This document shows positions 17,521-26,101 of a stretch of DNA of 64,000 bases, piece after piece. Where the stretch lies: positions 2,480,001 through 2,544,000 of the forward strand of contig NZ_CP024190.1 of NCBI RefSeq assembly GCF_003391395.1, read 5' to 3'. The notes under the pieces are model-generated. The model was not told the origin of the DNA and searched no databases. It saw nothing but the letters and a program-made list of their open reading frames with translations. Position 1 is the stretch's first letter, and every line of letters begins with the position of its first letter. The DNA comes from Mycobacterium marinum (GTDB taxonomy: Bacteria; Actinomycetota; Actinomycetes; Mycobacteriales; Mycobacteriaceae). The position numbers and the translations under genes are program-made.

Positions 17521-18540
17521 ATGACAGTCGAACAGGTCAAGAGCCTCGAAGAGGCGATGCGTCTGGCGATCGAGCAGTCGATGCTGGTCAAAGGCACGAC
17601 GTACCCGAACCCGCCGGTCGGCGCTGTCATTGTCGACCAGGAAGGCCGGGTCGTCGGCATCGGCGGCACCCAGCCCTCCGGTGGTGATCATGCCGAGGTG
17701 GTGGCGCTGCGCAAGGCGGGTGGTTTGGCGGCCGGCGCCATAGCGGTGGTCACCATGGAGCCCTGTAACCACTTCGGCAAGACTCCGCCATGTGTGAACG
17801 CGTTGATCGAAGCCAGGGTCGGAACGGTGATATACGGCGTCGCCGACCCCAATGGGATCGCAGGTGGGGGCGCGGGGCGGCTGTCGGCCGCCGGCCTGCA
17901 GGTGCGATCCGGCGTGCTGGCCGATCATGTGGCGGCCGGACCGTTGCGGGAGTGGCTGCACAAGCAGCGCACCGGGTTGCCGCATGTGACCTGGAAGTAC
18001 GCCACGAGTATCGATGGCCGTAGCGCTGCCGCCGACGGTTCCAGCCAGTGGATTTCCAGCGAGGCGGCCCGTGCGGATCTGCATCGGCGCCGCGCCATTT
18101 CCGATGCGATCGTGGTCGGTACCGGCACCGTGCTGGTTGACGATCCAACCCTGACCGCCCGGCTGTCGGATGGTTCCTTGGCGGCCGAGCAGCCGCTGCG
18201 CGTGGTGGTGGGCAAGCGTGACATTCCGCCTGAAGCCAAGGTGCTCAACGACGATGCGCGAACGATGATGATCAAGACCCACGAGCCGGTGGAGGTCCTG
18301 CGAGCCCTCTCCGACCGCACCGACGTGTTGCTAGAAGGGGGTCCGACCCTGGCCGGGGCCTTCTTACGGGCCGGAGCCATCAACCGCATCCTGGCCTACG
18401 TGGCGCCGATCCTGCTCGGCGGCCCGGTCACCGCCGTTGACGACGTGGGCGTGTCCAGCATCGCGCACGCATTGCGCTGGCAGTTCGACGGCGTCGAGCG
18501 GTGCGGCCCCGACCTGTTGCTCAGCCTGGTGTCGCGCTAG
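17521..18540 (+). CDS. ribD: Bifunctional riboflavin deaminase/reductase RibD
   Basis: It catalyses the deamination and then the NADPH reduction of the pyrimidine intermediate in riboflavin synthesis. The N-terminal deaminase domain has the zinc motifs HAEVVAL and EPCNHFGKTPPC; the C-terminal reductase domain has KYATSIDGRSAA, QWISSEAARADLHRRR and GTGTVLVDDP. ATG 17521 gives 339 residues, the remembered length of mycobacterial RibG. It follows rpe closely and converges on the p55 gene with only 4 nt between stop codons. ribC, ribA2 and ribH follow about 2.4 kb downstream, after the p55-lprG pair. Confidence 0.95.
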   Translation: MTVEQVKSLEEAMRLAIEQSMLVKGTTYPNPPVGAVIVDQEGRVVGIGGTQPSGGDHAEVVALRKAGGLAAGAIAVVTMEPCNHFGKTPPCVNALIEARVGTVIYGVADPNGIAGGGAGRLSAAGLQVRSGVLADHVAAGPLREWLHKQRTGLPHVTWKYATSIDGRSAAADGSSQWISSEAARADLHRRRAISDAIVVGTGTVLVDDPTLTARLSDGSLAAEQPLRVVVGKRDIPPEAKVLNDDARTMMIKTHEPVEVLRALSDRTDVLLEGGPTLAGAFLRAGAINRILAYVAPILLGGPVTAVDDVGVSSIAHALRWQFDGVERCGPDLLLSLVSR

Positions 18541-18544
18541 CGAC

Positions 18545-20098
18545 TCACGGCCGGGGTGCTACGGCCGGTTCCTCCGAGATCTCCGGTTCTTCCGCGTGCT
18601 CCTTGCGTCCGCTGACCAGCAGACCCAGCACCGCACCAAAGACGCACACAAACGCGGTGATCGTGAAGATTTCGCCGTACATCAAGGCGAATGCCTGTTG
18701 GTATTGGGCTCCGATCGCGGCCGCGCGCTCGAGCAAGGTCGCGTCGGGCGGTACGGCCGCCGACAATCCCGCCAGGATCTGGTTGAACCGGTACAGACCC
18801 CAGGCGCTCAGCGCGGCCACACCGATCAACATGCCGGTCATCCGCGCGACCACCACCGCCGCCGAGGCGATGCCATGTTGGGCGGCCGGTACAACTCGCA
18901 GCGTGGCCGACGACAGCGGCCCAATCACCAGGCCAAGCCCTAGGCCGGCCACCAGCAGGTCGGCGTGCATGGCGGGCACGGTGAACAAGCCGAAGATGCT
19001 GTGCCGATAATCCGGCAGATCGACGGGCCAATGCGAAATCAGCAAATAGCCGCCGGCGGCGATCAGTAGCCCGACAAACGTCACCGCCCGGTCGCCGACT
19101 CTGGTGGCAATCCACCCGCCGGTCACCGCGCCGATCGGAAGGGCGATCAGGAACCACAGCAGCATCCCCGCCGCCTGGGTCTGGTCCATGCTCAGCACGC
19201 CCTGGCCGAACAACTCCACGTTCACCAGAGTCACCATCAGCGCGGCACCCGCGGCCACCGATGAACCCAGGGCGGCCAAGAACGGCCGGAAATGCACCCC
19301 ATTCGGGTCGATCAGCCGGGTTCGAGCGAACCGCTCCCAGGCGAAGAACGCCACCGCGGCCACGATCGCGCCGGTCAGCACCGGTAGTCCGTAGCTCGGC
19401 AACACCTCTTTGCCGTCCGGGTTGGGGTTGTACAGCCCGATGACGGCGAGCCCCAACGCGATTGCCAGCAGCGCACCGCCAACCAGGTCGATCTTCTCCG
19501 GCTCTGCGTTCTTGTCGTGCGCCGGCAGGCTGAATTGGATCATCAGCATGGCGATCGCGGTCAGGGGGACGTTGATCCAGAAGACGTCTCGCCAGTCATG
19601 GAACAACCAGACGATGAAAATCCCGTAGAGCGGCCCCAGCACGCTGCCGAGTTCCTGGGCGGCTCCGATACCGCCGAGGACGCCGGCGCGGTTTCGTTGT
19701 GCCCACAGATCCGCACCCAGCGCCAAGGTGATCGGCAGCAGCGCACCGCTGGCCACACCTTGAAGTGCCCGGCCGGCGAGCAGCATATGGAAATCGCCGA
19801 AATGCCCCGCCAGCGCGGTGACCACCGAGCCGGCGGCGAATCCGAGCAAGCTGACCTGCAGCATCAGCTTGCGGCCGAACCGGTCGGAAGCCCGTCCCAG
19901 CAGCGGCATCGCGGCGATGTAGCCGAGCAGATACCAGGTGACGATCCAGGTGATCCGCTGCAATTGGTTAACCGGGATGCCGACGCTGCCCATGATGTCG
20001 CGCATGATGGTGACCACGACGTAGGTGTCGAGGGCGCCCAGCAATACCGCCAGGCTTCCGGCGCTGATGGCGACGCGGCGCCCTGTCTGCGTGCTCAT
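18545..20098 (-). CDS. p55: MFS lipid/drug exporter P55
   Basis: This is a 14-helix major facilitator (DHA2-like) of the inner membrane. In M. tuberculosis it works with LprG to export triacylglycerides and other lipids and contributes to drug tolerance. Visible features are the membrane start AISAGSLAVLLGALDTYVVV, MFS motif A (GRASDRFGRKLM), and GVLGGIGAAQELGSVLGP in the fifth helix region. The 517-residue length fits. ATG 20098 overlaps the lprG stop by one base (TGATG), so the two are translationally coupled. Confidence 0.95.
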   Translation of the reverse strand: MSTQTGRRVAISAGSLAVLLGALDTYVVVTIMRDIMGSVGIPVNQLQRITWIVTWYLLGYIAAMPLLGRASDRFGRKLMLQVSLLGFAAGSVVTALAGHFGDFHMLLAGRALQGVASGALLPITLALGADLWAQRNRAGVLGGIGAAQELGSVLGPLYGIFIVWLFHDWRDVFWINVPLTAIAMLMIQFSLPAHDKNAEPEKIDLVGGALLAIALGLAVIGLYNPNPDGKEVLPSYGLPVLTGAIVAAVAFFAWERFARTRLIDPNGVHFRPFLAALGSSVAAGAALMVTLVNVELFGQGVLSMDQTQAAGMLLWFLIALPIGAVTGGWIATRVGDRAVTFVGLLIAAGGYLLISHWPVDLPDYRHSIFGLFTVPAMHADLLVAGLGLGLVIGPLSSATLRVVPAAQHGIASAAVVVARMTGMLIGVAALSAWGLYRFNQILAGLSAAVPPDATLLERAAAIGAQYQQAFALMYGEIFTITAFVCVFGAVLGLLVSGRKEHAEEPEISEEPAVAPRP

Positions 20099-20799
20099 CA
20101 GCTCACCGGGGGCTTGCTGACGCTGACCTGCTCGCCCCACTTGGACAAGGTCATCTGGACGGAATTGCCCGACCCGCGGTCCAGTTTGGCTTGCACCAGC
20201 TGATGGTCACCGTTCTCCTGAATCCACACGGTGCCCGGCACGGGTTCTGTTGCATTGAACGGGGGCGCGATCTGGTTCACCGCCTCGGCAGTGACCTTTC
20301 CGGTGATCCGGATCGTGGTCTGTCCGTCGATGGTGTCGCGACCGTCGGCCTTGGCGTCCTGGAGATTGGCCAGCACATTGGCCAGGCCAACTTGCGGGTT
20401 CAGGATCTGCGACGGGTCGTAGATGTCGGCAGCCGGGCCGAAATCACTCCACTTGTTCGGAGTGAGGGTGGCATACAGGGTTCCGTCCACCACCACGAAA
20501 TCGGCGTCGATCGCAGATCCGCCGAGCGTGAGCTCGACGTTTCCCTTCGCGGCGGTCGGGTTGGTGGTCAGATCGCCGGAGAGCGTCTTCATCGACAGGC
20601 CGGGGATCTTGCCGTTCACGGTGAGGACCAAGTGCGCGCTCTTGAGGTTCCTGGTGAGCTCGGTTGCTTGCTTCACCAACGGTGTCGCATCGGGTAGTGG
20701 TCCGCCGCTGTCCTTCGTGCCCGACGAGCAGCCGGCAACCAGGGCGGTGGCGGTGCCGAGGGCGGCGAGGACAGCGAATAGACGGCGGCGGGTCTGCAT
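20098..20799 (-). CDS. lprG: Lipoprotein LprG
   Basis: This periplasmic lipoprotein binds triacylated glycolipids and lipids for transport to the outer layers. The signal peptide has an arginine-rich start and a lipobox LVAG before Cys24. The mature part shows the LppX/LprG fold sequences SAHLVLTVNGKIPG, LSGDLTTNPTAAKGNVELTL and RITGKVTAEAVNQIAP. The product is 233 residues from ATG 20799, the nearest start giving a proper signal peptide. It lies first in the lprG-p55 operon. Confidence 0.95.
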   Translation of the reverse strand: MQTRRRLFAVLAALGTATALVAGCSSGTKDSGGPLPDATPLVKQATELTRNLKSAHLVLTVNGKIPGLSMKTLSGDLTTNPTAAKGNVELTLGGSAIDADFVVVDGTLYATLTPNKWSDFGPAADIYDPSQILNPQVGLANVLANLQDAKADGRDTIDGQTTIRITGKVTAEAVNQIAPPFNATEPVPGTVWIQENGDHQLVQAKLDRGSGNSVQMTLSKWGEQVSVSKPPVS

Positions 20800-20908
20800 A
20801 CCCTGCATCGTAGAGGGTGCCGCCGACCGGGTCGGGCAACGCGGGGTGTGCAGCGCGCTACACAACGGCGTTTGTCGCGGCCCGCCGAGGGCCAATTAGC
20901 CTGGTGCA

Positions 20909-21532
20909 ATGTTCACCGGAATAGTCGAGGAACTCGGCGAAATCACCGACCGGAGCACCCTCACCGATGCGGCACGCTTGACCATTCGTGGCCCGATCGT
21001 TACCGCCGACGCCGGTCATGGTGATTCGATCGCAGTCAACGGTGTCTGCCTGACGGTGGTGGAGGTGCTCGCCGACGGCCAGTTCACCGCCGATGTGATG
21101 GCCGAGACGCTGAACCGGTCCAACCTGGGGGAACTACAGGTCGGTAGCCAGGTCAATTTGGAGCGTGCCGCGGCCGTCAACAGCCGCCTCGGTGGGCACA
21201 TCGTCCAGGGCCATGTCGACGGGACCGGCGAGATCATCGCCCGGAGCCCGTCGGAGCACTGGGAAGTGGTGCGCATTCAGGTCCCAGCGACGGTGGCCCG
21301 CTATGTCGTGGAGAAGGGATCGATCACCGTCGACGGAATTTCCCTGACCGTCTCCGATCTAGGTGCGCAGCCTCGGGACTGGTTCGAGGTTTCGCTGATT
21401 CCGACCACCAGAGAGCTCACCACGCTGGGACAAGCGCCGGTGGGTACGCAGGTAAACCTGGAGGTGGACGTGATCGCCAAATATGTCGAACGACTGATGC
21501 AATCCGGACCGACAGCCGACCCGGCGCACTAG
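20909..21532 (+). CDS. ribC: Riboflavin synthase alpha chain
   Basis: It dismutates two 6,7-dimethyl-8-ribityllumazine molecules to riboflavin plus a pyrimidine. The 207-residue protein has two lumazine-binding repeats: the first starts MFTGIVEELG and contains SIAVNGVCLTVV, and the second contains GGHIVQGHVDGTGEI and ITVDGISLTVSDL. ATG 20909 is the standard start. It is divergent from lprG. The Rv1413-Rv1414 genes that separate it from ribA2 in H37Rv are absent here. Confidence 0.95.
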   Translation: MFTGIVEELGEITDRSTLTDAARLTIRGPIVTADAGHGDSIAVNGVCLTVVEVLADGQFTADVMAETLNRSNLGELQVGSQVNLERAAAVNSRLGGHIVQGHVDGTGEIIARSPSEHWEVVRIQVPATVARYVVEKGSITVDGISLTVSDLGAQPRDWFEVSLIPTTRELTTLGQAPVGTQVNLEVDVIAKYVERLMQSGPTADPAH

Positions 21533-21670
21533 CGCGGTAGGAAACCGGTCAGAATCAGCGGGCAGGGACCTCAAAGCCGCAAGACAGTAACTGTGGCGGT
21601 GCGGTAGTCCATACTGATTGCAGCACGTGAAACATCTCGTGTGAGTAGGTCTGACAGCAAGGTAGCAAAG
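21533..21670. other. ribC-ribA2 intergenic region
   Basis: This 138-nt gap has no gene. I saw no recognisable FMN riboswitch in it. It may hold the ribA2 promoter. Confidence 0.4.
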
Positions 21671-22948
21671 ATGACGAGGTTGGACTCCGTCGAGCGAGCG
21701 GTTGCCGACATTGGTGCGGGCAAGGCTGTCATCGTCATCGATGACGAGGACCGCGAGAACGAGGGCGACCTGATCTTCGCTGCCGAGAAGGCAACACCGG
21801 AGTTGGTGGCGTTCATGGTGCGCTACACCTCTGGGTACCTGTGCGTCCCGCTGGATGGAGCGGTGTGTGACCGGCTGGGACTGCTGCCGATGTACGCGGT
21901 CAACCAGGACAAGCACGGTACCGCCTACACCGTTACGGTGGATGCGAAAAATGGCGTGGGAACTGGTATTTCAGCTTCCGACCGAGCGACCACGATGCGG
22001 CTGCTTGCCGATCCGGCGAGTGTGGCCGAAGACTTCACCCGTCCCGGTCACGTCGTTCCATTGCGCGCCAAGGACGGCGGGGTGTTACGCCGCCCCGGCC
22101 ATACCGAGGCAGCGGTGGACCTGGCCAGGATGGCTGGCCTGCAGCCCGCGGGCGCGATCTGTGAGATCGTCAGCCAAAAAGATGAAGGGTCGATGGCCCA
22201 GACCGACGAGCTGCGGGTCTTCGCCGACGAACACGGGCTGGCACTGATTACCATCGCCGACCTGATCGAATGGCGGCGTAAGCACGAGAAACACATCGAG
22301 CGCGTTGCCGAGGCCCGGATTCCGACCCGGCACGGGGAGTTTCGCGCCATCGGATACACCAGCATCTATGAAGACGTCGAGCACGTTGCACTGGTGCGCG
22401 GCGAGATCGCCGGGCCGAACAGCGACGGCGACGACGTATTGGTGCGGGTGCACTCGGAGTGTCTGACCGGCGACGTTTTCGGGTCACGTCGTTGTGACTG
22501 CGGGCCCCAGCTCGACGCAGCCATGGCCATGGTCGCCAGGGAGGGGCGTGGGGTGGTGCTGTACATGCGCGGACACGAGGGCCGCGGCATCGGGTTGTTG
22601 CACAAGCTGCAGGCCTATCAACTCCAGGACGCCGGGGATGACACCGTCGACGCCAACCTCAAGCTCGGTCTGCCCGCTGATGCACGCGACTATGGGATCG
22701 GGGCCCAGATTCTGGTTGATCTGGGGGTCCGTTCGATGCGGCTGCTGACCAACAACCCGGCAAAGCGGGTAGGGCTGGACGGTTACGGTTTGCACATCAT
22801 CGAGCGGGTCCCGTTGCCGGTGCGGGCCAATGCGGAGAACATCCGCTATCTGATGACCAAGCGCGACCGGATGGGACATGACTTGACCGGACTAGACGAC
22901 TTTCACGAATCGGTGCACCTGCCAGGGGAATTCGGTGGTGCTTTGTGA
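21671..22948 (+). CDS. ribA2: Bifunctional DHBP synthase / GTP cyclohydrolase II
   Basis: It makes both riboflavin precursors. The N-terminal domain forms 3,4-dihydroxy-2-butanone 4-phosphate from ribulose 5-phosphate (acidic motif DDEDRENEGDL, then RPGHVVPL and RRPGHTEAAVDLA). The C-terminal domain opens GTP (zinc motif ECLTGDVFGSRRCDCGPQ and MRGHEGRGIGL). ATG 21671 gives 425 residues, identical in length to the M. tuberculosis enzyme; an in-frame GTG 30 nt upstream is less likely. Its stop overlaps the ribH start (GTGA). Confidence 0.95.
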   Translation: MTRLDSVERAVADIGAGKAVIVIDDEDRENEGDLIFAAEKATPELVAFMVRYTSGYLCVPLDGAVCDRLGLLPMYAVNQDKHGTAYTVTVDAKNGVGTGISASDRATTMRLLADPASVAEDFTRPGHVVPLRAKDGGVLRRPGHTEAAVDLARMAGLQPAGAICEIVSQKDEGSMAQTDELRVFADEHGLALITIADLIEWRRKHEKHIERVAEARIPTRHGEFRAIGYTSIYEDVEHVALVRGEIAGPNSDGDDVLVRVHSECLTGDVFGSRRCDCGPQLDAAMAMVAREGRGVVLYMRGHEGRGIGLLHKLQAYQLQDAGDDTVDANLKLGLPADARDYGIGAQILVDLGVRSMRLLTNNPAKRVGLDGYGLHIIERVPLPVRANAENIRYLMTKRDRMGHDLTGLDDFHESVHLPGEFGGAL

Positions 22949-23427
22949 GCGGTGGCGCCGGCATTCCGGACGTGCCGGCGTTCGACGCTTCCGGCGTTCG
23001 GCTGGCTATCGTCGCCAGCACCTGGCACACCAAGATTTGTGATGCCCTGCTCGCCGGTGCGCGCAACACGGCTGCCGATTCCGGAATCGACAACCCGACG
23101 GTGGTGCGCGTCCTGGGGGCGATCGAAATTCCGGTGGTGGCACAGGAACTGACTCGAAATCACGACGCTGTGGTCGCGTTGGGTGTGGTAATACGTGGTG
23201 AGACACCGCATTTCGACTACGTTTGTGATGCGGTGACCCAGGGTCTGACCCGGGTCTCGCTGGACTCCTCCACGCCGGTGGCCAATGGGGTTTTGACCAC
23301 CAACTCCGAGGAACAGGCGCTCAACCGGGCTGGCCTGCCAACCTCAGATGAGGACAAGGGCGCGCAGGCGACCGCGGCGGCGTTGACCACCGCGTTGACC
23401 CTGCGCGAGCTGCGTGCTGAGGCATGA
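22945..23427 (+). CDS. ribH: 6,7-dimethyl-8-ribityllumazine synthase
   Basis: It condenses the RibA2 and RibD pathway products into lumazine, the riboflavin synthase substrate. The 160-residue protein shows the substrate loop VASTWHTKICDALLAGA, GAIEIPVVAQ, GVVIRGETPHFDYV and SLDSSTPVANGVLTTN. The start is the GTG at 22945, which overlaps the ribA2 stop; its own stop overlaps the next ATG. This chain of overlaps suggests tightly coupled translation of three genes. Confidence 0.96.
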   Translation: MSGGAGIPDVPAFDASGVRLAIVASTWHTKICDALLAGARNTAADSGIDNPTVVRVLGAIEIPVVAQELTRNHDAVVALGVVIRGETPHFDYVCDAVTQGLTRVSLDSSTPVANGVLTTNSEEQALNRAGLPTSDEDKGAQATAAALTTALTLRELRAEA

Positions 23428-23894
23428 CCGACGAAGCGCAACGCGCCGAGTGGGACGTCGTCTTGCGTCCCTACTGGACACCGGTTGTCGCGTACACCGC
23501 GGCGATCCTGATCGTGGCGGCGCATGTAGCCGGTGGATTGTTCCTCAAGGTGGGCTCGAGCGGGATGATATTTCAGGCCGGTGATCAAGTGGCGATGGGC
23601 GCCCTCGGGCTCATTCTCGCCGGTGCTGTGCTGCTGTTCACCCGACCGCGGCTAAGGATCGGTGCTGCGGGCATCTCGGTGCGTAATCTGTTGGGCTATA
23701 AGCTGATTCCTTGGAAAGACGTGGTCGGTGTGTCGTTTCCTGGGGGCAGTCGCTGGGCGCGAGTCGACTTGCCCGATGACGAGTACATCCCGGTGATGGC
23801 GATTCAGGCCGTGGACAAGGAGCGTGCGGTTGCGTCAATGGACGCGGTGCGCTCACTGCTGACCCAATATCGCCCGGACCTGCCCGCCCGCTGA
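23424..23894 (+). CDS. Membrane protein with PH-like domain (Rv1417-like)
   Basis: The 156-residue protein has two membrane helices (about residues 19-42 and 52-72), then a soluble beta-rich C-terminal domain of the bacterial PH type (RIGAAGISVRNLLGYKLIPW and WKDVVGVSFPGG). It is ATGA-coupled to ribH, a position kept in M. tuberculosis, yet it shows no enzyme motif. A role in the membrane linked to flavin metabolism is possible but unproven. Confidence 0.85.
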   Translation: MTDEAQRAEWDVVLRPYWTPVVAYTAAILIVAAHVAGGLFLKVGSSGMIFQAGDQVAMGALGLILAGAVLLFTRPRLRIGAAGISVRNLLGYKLIPWKDVVGVSFPGGSRWARVDLPDDEYIPVMAIQAVDKERAVASMDAVRSLLTQYRPDLPAR

Positions 23895-23913
23895 GTCGCG
23901 CTACGATCGGCCG

Positions 23914-24567
23914 ATGACGCGTCTTGGGCGTAGCTGCGCGGCGGTGGTGTTGCTCGTCGTGGTGGTGGCGATGACCGCGTGCACCAATTCCGTTGCCGGT
24001 CGCGCGATTCGGGCCTCCGGTCAGCCGCGTGCCCACATCTCGGCTCGTGACTTGTTGTTGCAGGATGGGGACAACACGCCGCTGGGGCCGGCGTCTTCGA
24101 CTCGGGTGGGCGAAACCTATTTCACCAGCGCCCGGCCACCCGAATGCACGGCCGCGGTGTTGTTCAAAGGTTCGCCGCTACGGCCACCGGGCTCGGCGGA
24201 CTTCGCCGAGTCCGCATACCGAGTGCAGGCTACGGCGATGTATGCCGAGTCGGTCGATGTCTACAACAGCCCGTTGAATCCTCACGACGTGGTGCAGAAC
24301 GGATTCCGCGCGGTGTCGCAATGCCATGGCGACGCATTTGCCGGGTATCCGGCGGGGGAGTTCGGGCCGATCACGCTCAAGTCCTTCGGCACCCCGGCCG
24401 AGGGTGTGCTGGTGTGGAGCATGGGCCGTTCGGATTGGAACTGCGACTACGGCCTGGCGGTGGTGCCGCGGGCCGCTCTGGTCATATCCGCGTGTGACCA
24501 AAATTCCGGATTTCCGATGGCGGAGTGGGCGGTCACCCGACGGGCGCAGCTCGACGACCGGGTCTGA
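23914..24567 (+). CDS. lprH: Lipoprotein LprH
   Basis: The 217-residue predicted lipoprotein has a signal sequence (RSCAAVVLLVVVVAM) and a lipobox ending in Cys23 (MTAC). The mature domain has paired cysteines (PPECTAAVLF, SQCHGDAF, WNCDYGL, SACDQN) that could form disulfides, resembling the sensor-like domain found in other mycobacterial lipoproteins. The product matches the position and approximate length of Rv1418. It follows the PH-domain gene by 19 nt. Function unknown. Confidence 0.88.
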   Translation: MTRLGRSCAAVVLLVVVVAMTACTNSVAGRAIRASGQPRAHISARDLLLQDGDNTPLGPASSTRVGETYFTSARPPECTAAVLFKGSPLRPPGSADFAESAYRVQATAMYAESVDVYNSPLNPHDVVQNGFRAVSQCHGDAFAGYPAGEFGPITLKSFGTPAEGVLVWSMGRSDWNCDYGLAVVPRAALVISACDQNSGFPMAEWAVTRRAQLDDRV

Positions 24568-24612
24568 CACGAGTCGGGGGAAGTGTCGCCATCGGCTGCT
24601 AGTGTCGAATGT

Positions 24613-26082
24613 ATGTTCGAGTATTGGTATGCCTCCCGTCCCACGGCGGAGTCGAATGCGCTGTTGGAGAGGGCGCGAGAGGCATCTCGCCGGGAGGCTG
24701 CGGCCGCGGCCGAACGGCTGGACGTGGTCGGTGCATTGTTCGTGCTGCGGTGCCGGGAGTCCGGCGACCGTGCCGAATGGGCGACGGATACTTGGGAGGC
24801 GGTCGCCGCGCAGGTGGCTGCCGCATTGCGAACCAGCGTGGCGATGGGCTCGAGCTATTTGCGTTATGCGATGGCGATGCGCAACCGATTGCCGAAGGTG
24901 GGGCAGGCCTTCCGCGCCGGAGATATCGATTACCGGGCATTCCAGACGATCGTGTTTCGCACCGACCTCATCACCGACGCCGAGGTGCTGGCGAAGGTGG
25001 ACGCACAGCTCGCCGCGCTGTTGGCGCGATGTCCTGCGGTAACTCGAGGTCGGCTGTCCGTTGCGGTCGATCAAGTGGTGGCCGATGTCGATCGCGATGC
25101 CGTGCGCCGCGCTGCCGAGGCGGCCGACGGTCGATTCGTCGATGTGGATGTGATCGCCGACGGTTCGGGCTTGGCCGCGCTGACCGGAAGCGTGCTCGCG
25201 ACCGCGGGGCGAGCCTTTGACCGGCGCCTCGACGAGCTTGCGAACACGGTGTGCGCCGCCGACCCGCGCACCCGTGAGCAGCGCCGCGCCGACGCGGTGG
25301 GGGCGCTGGTGGCGGGCAGTGATCGGTTGGCGTGCGGCTGCACGTCCGCCGCTTGCACTGCCGCGGCGCGGTCAGCTCCGAGCAACGTGGTGATTCACGT
25401 CGTTGCCGATCAATCGACTGTCGACGGAACCGGTCACACGCCCGCTGTGTTGCCCGGCGCCGAAGGGCTGATCCCGGCCTCATTGATCGCCGAGCTGGCC
25501 AAGGTCGCCACACTGCGGCCGCTGATGCGACCGTCAGGGCACCCCGAGTCCGGATACGCGCCATCGGCGGGGCTCGCCGACTTCGTGCGGTGTCGTGATC
25601 TGACGTGTCGAGCACCCGGCTGCGACCAGCCGGCAGTTTCCTGTGATCTGGACCATACCGTTGCATACGGTGACGGCGGGCACACGCACGCGTCGAACCT
25701 GAAGTGCCTGTGCCGCAGACACCATCTGCTGAAAACGTTCTGGGGCTGGCGCGACCTGCAGCTACCCGACGGTACGGTGATCTGGCTGCTGCCCGACGGG
25801 CACACCTACGTGACCACCCCGGGGAGCGCGCTGCTGTTTCCGAACCTATGCGTGCCGACCGAGGAGCTACCGCCAATCGTGGGCACGGCCGGCAGCCCCC
25901 GCGCTGGCCGAGCGGCGAGGATGCCGACCCGTGCCCGAACCCGCGCACAAAACCGGGCGAATCGAATCGACACCGAGCGCCGATGCAATCGCAGGGCGCT
26001 GGAAGCCGTCGGCGGCGTCCACGCCGACCGGTACGACACCCCGGAGCCGACAATCGGTCCCGACGAGCCGCCGCCCTTCTAG
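24613..26082 (+). CDS. 13E12-family DUF222 / HNH endonuclease-like protein
   Basis: It belongs to the REP13E12 family that is scattered in mycobacterial genomes. The 489-residue protein has an N-terminal DUF222 region rich in Ala/Arg helices and a C-terminal HNH nuclease-like motif near residues 335-375, with CRAPGCD, CDLDHTVAYGDGG, ASNLKCLCRRHH zinc and catalytic residues intact. In M. tuberculosis, 13E12 copies serve as attachment sites for phiRv1-type prophage. ATG 24613 gives the usual MFE start. It takes the place of Rv1419 between lprH and uvrC, and short near-matching sequences flank it. Nuclease activity is not demonstrated for the family. Confidence 0.85.
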   Translation: MFEYWYASRPTAESNALLERAREASRREAAAAAERLDVVGALFVLRCRESGDRAEWATDTWEAVAAQVAAALRTSVAMGSSYLRYAMAMRNRLPKVGQAFRAGDIDYRAFQTIVFRTDLITDAEVLAKVDAQLAALLARCPAVTRGRLSVAVDQVVADVDRDAVRRAAEAADGRFVDVDVIADGSGLAALTGSVLATAGRAFDRRLDELANTVCAADPRTREQRRADAVGALVAGSDRLACGCTSAACTAAARSAPSNVVIHVVADQSTVDGTGHTPAVLPGAEGLIPASLIAELAKVATLRPLMRPSGHPESGYAPSAGLADFVRCRDLTCRAPGCDQPAVSCDLDHTVAYGDGGHTHASNLKCLCRRHHLLKTFWGWRDLQLPDGTVIWLLPDGHTYVTTPGSALLFPNLCVPTEELPPIVGTAGSPRAGRAARMPTRARTRAQNRANRIDTERRCNRRALEAVGGVHADRYDTPEPTIGPDEPPPF

Positions 26083-26101
26083 CGGCTACTAGCCTGGGTA
26101 C

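Noticed and set aside
20800..20908. FMN riboswitch before ribC
   Set aside because: The 109-nt divergent gap to lprG is too short and shows no RFN-element motifs.
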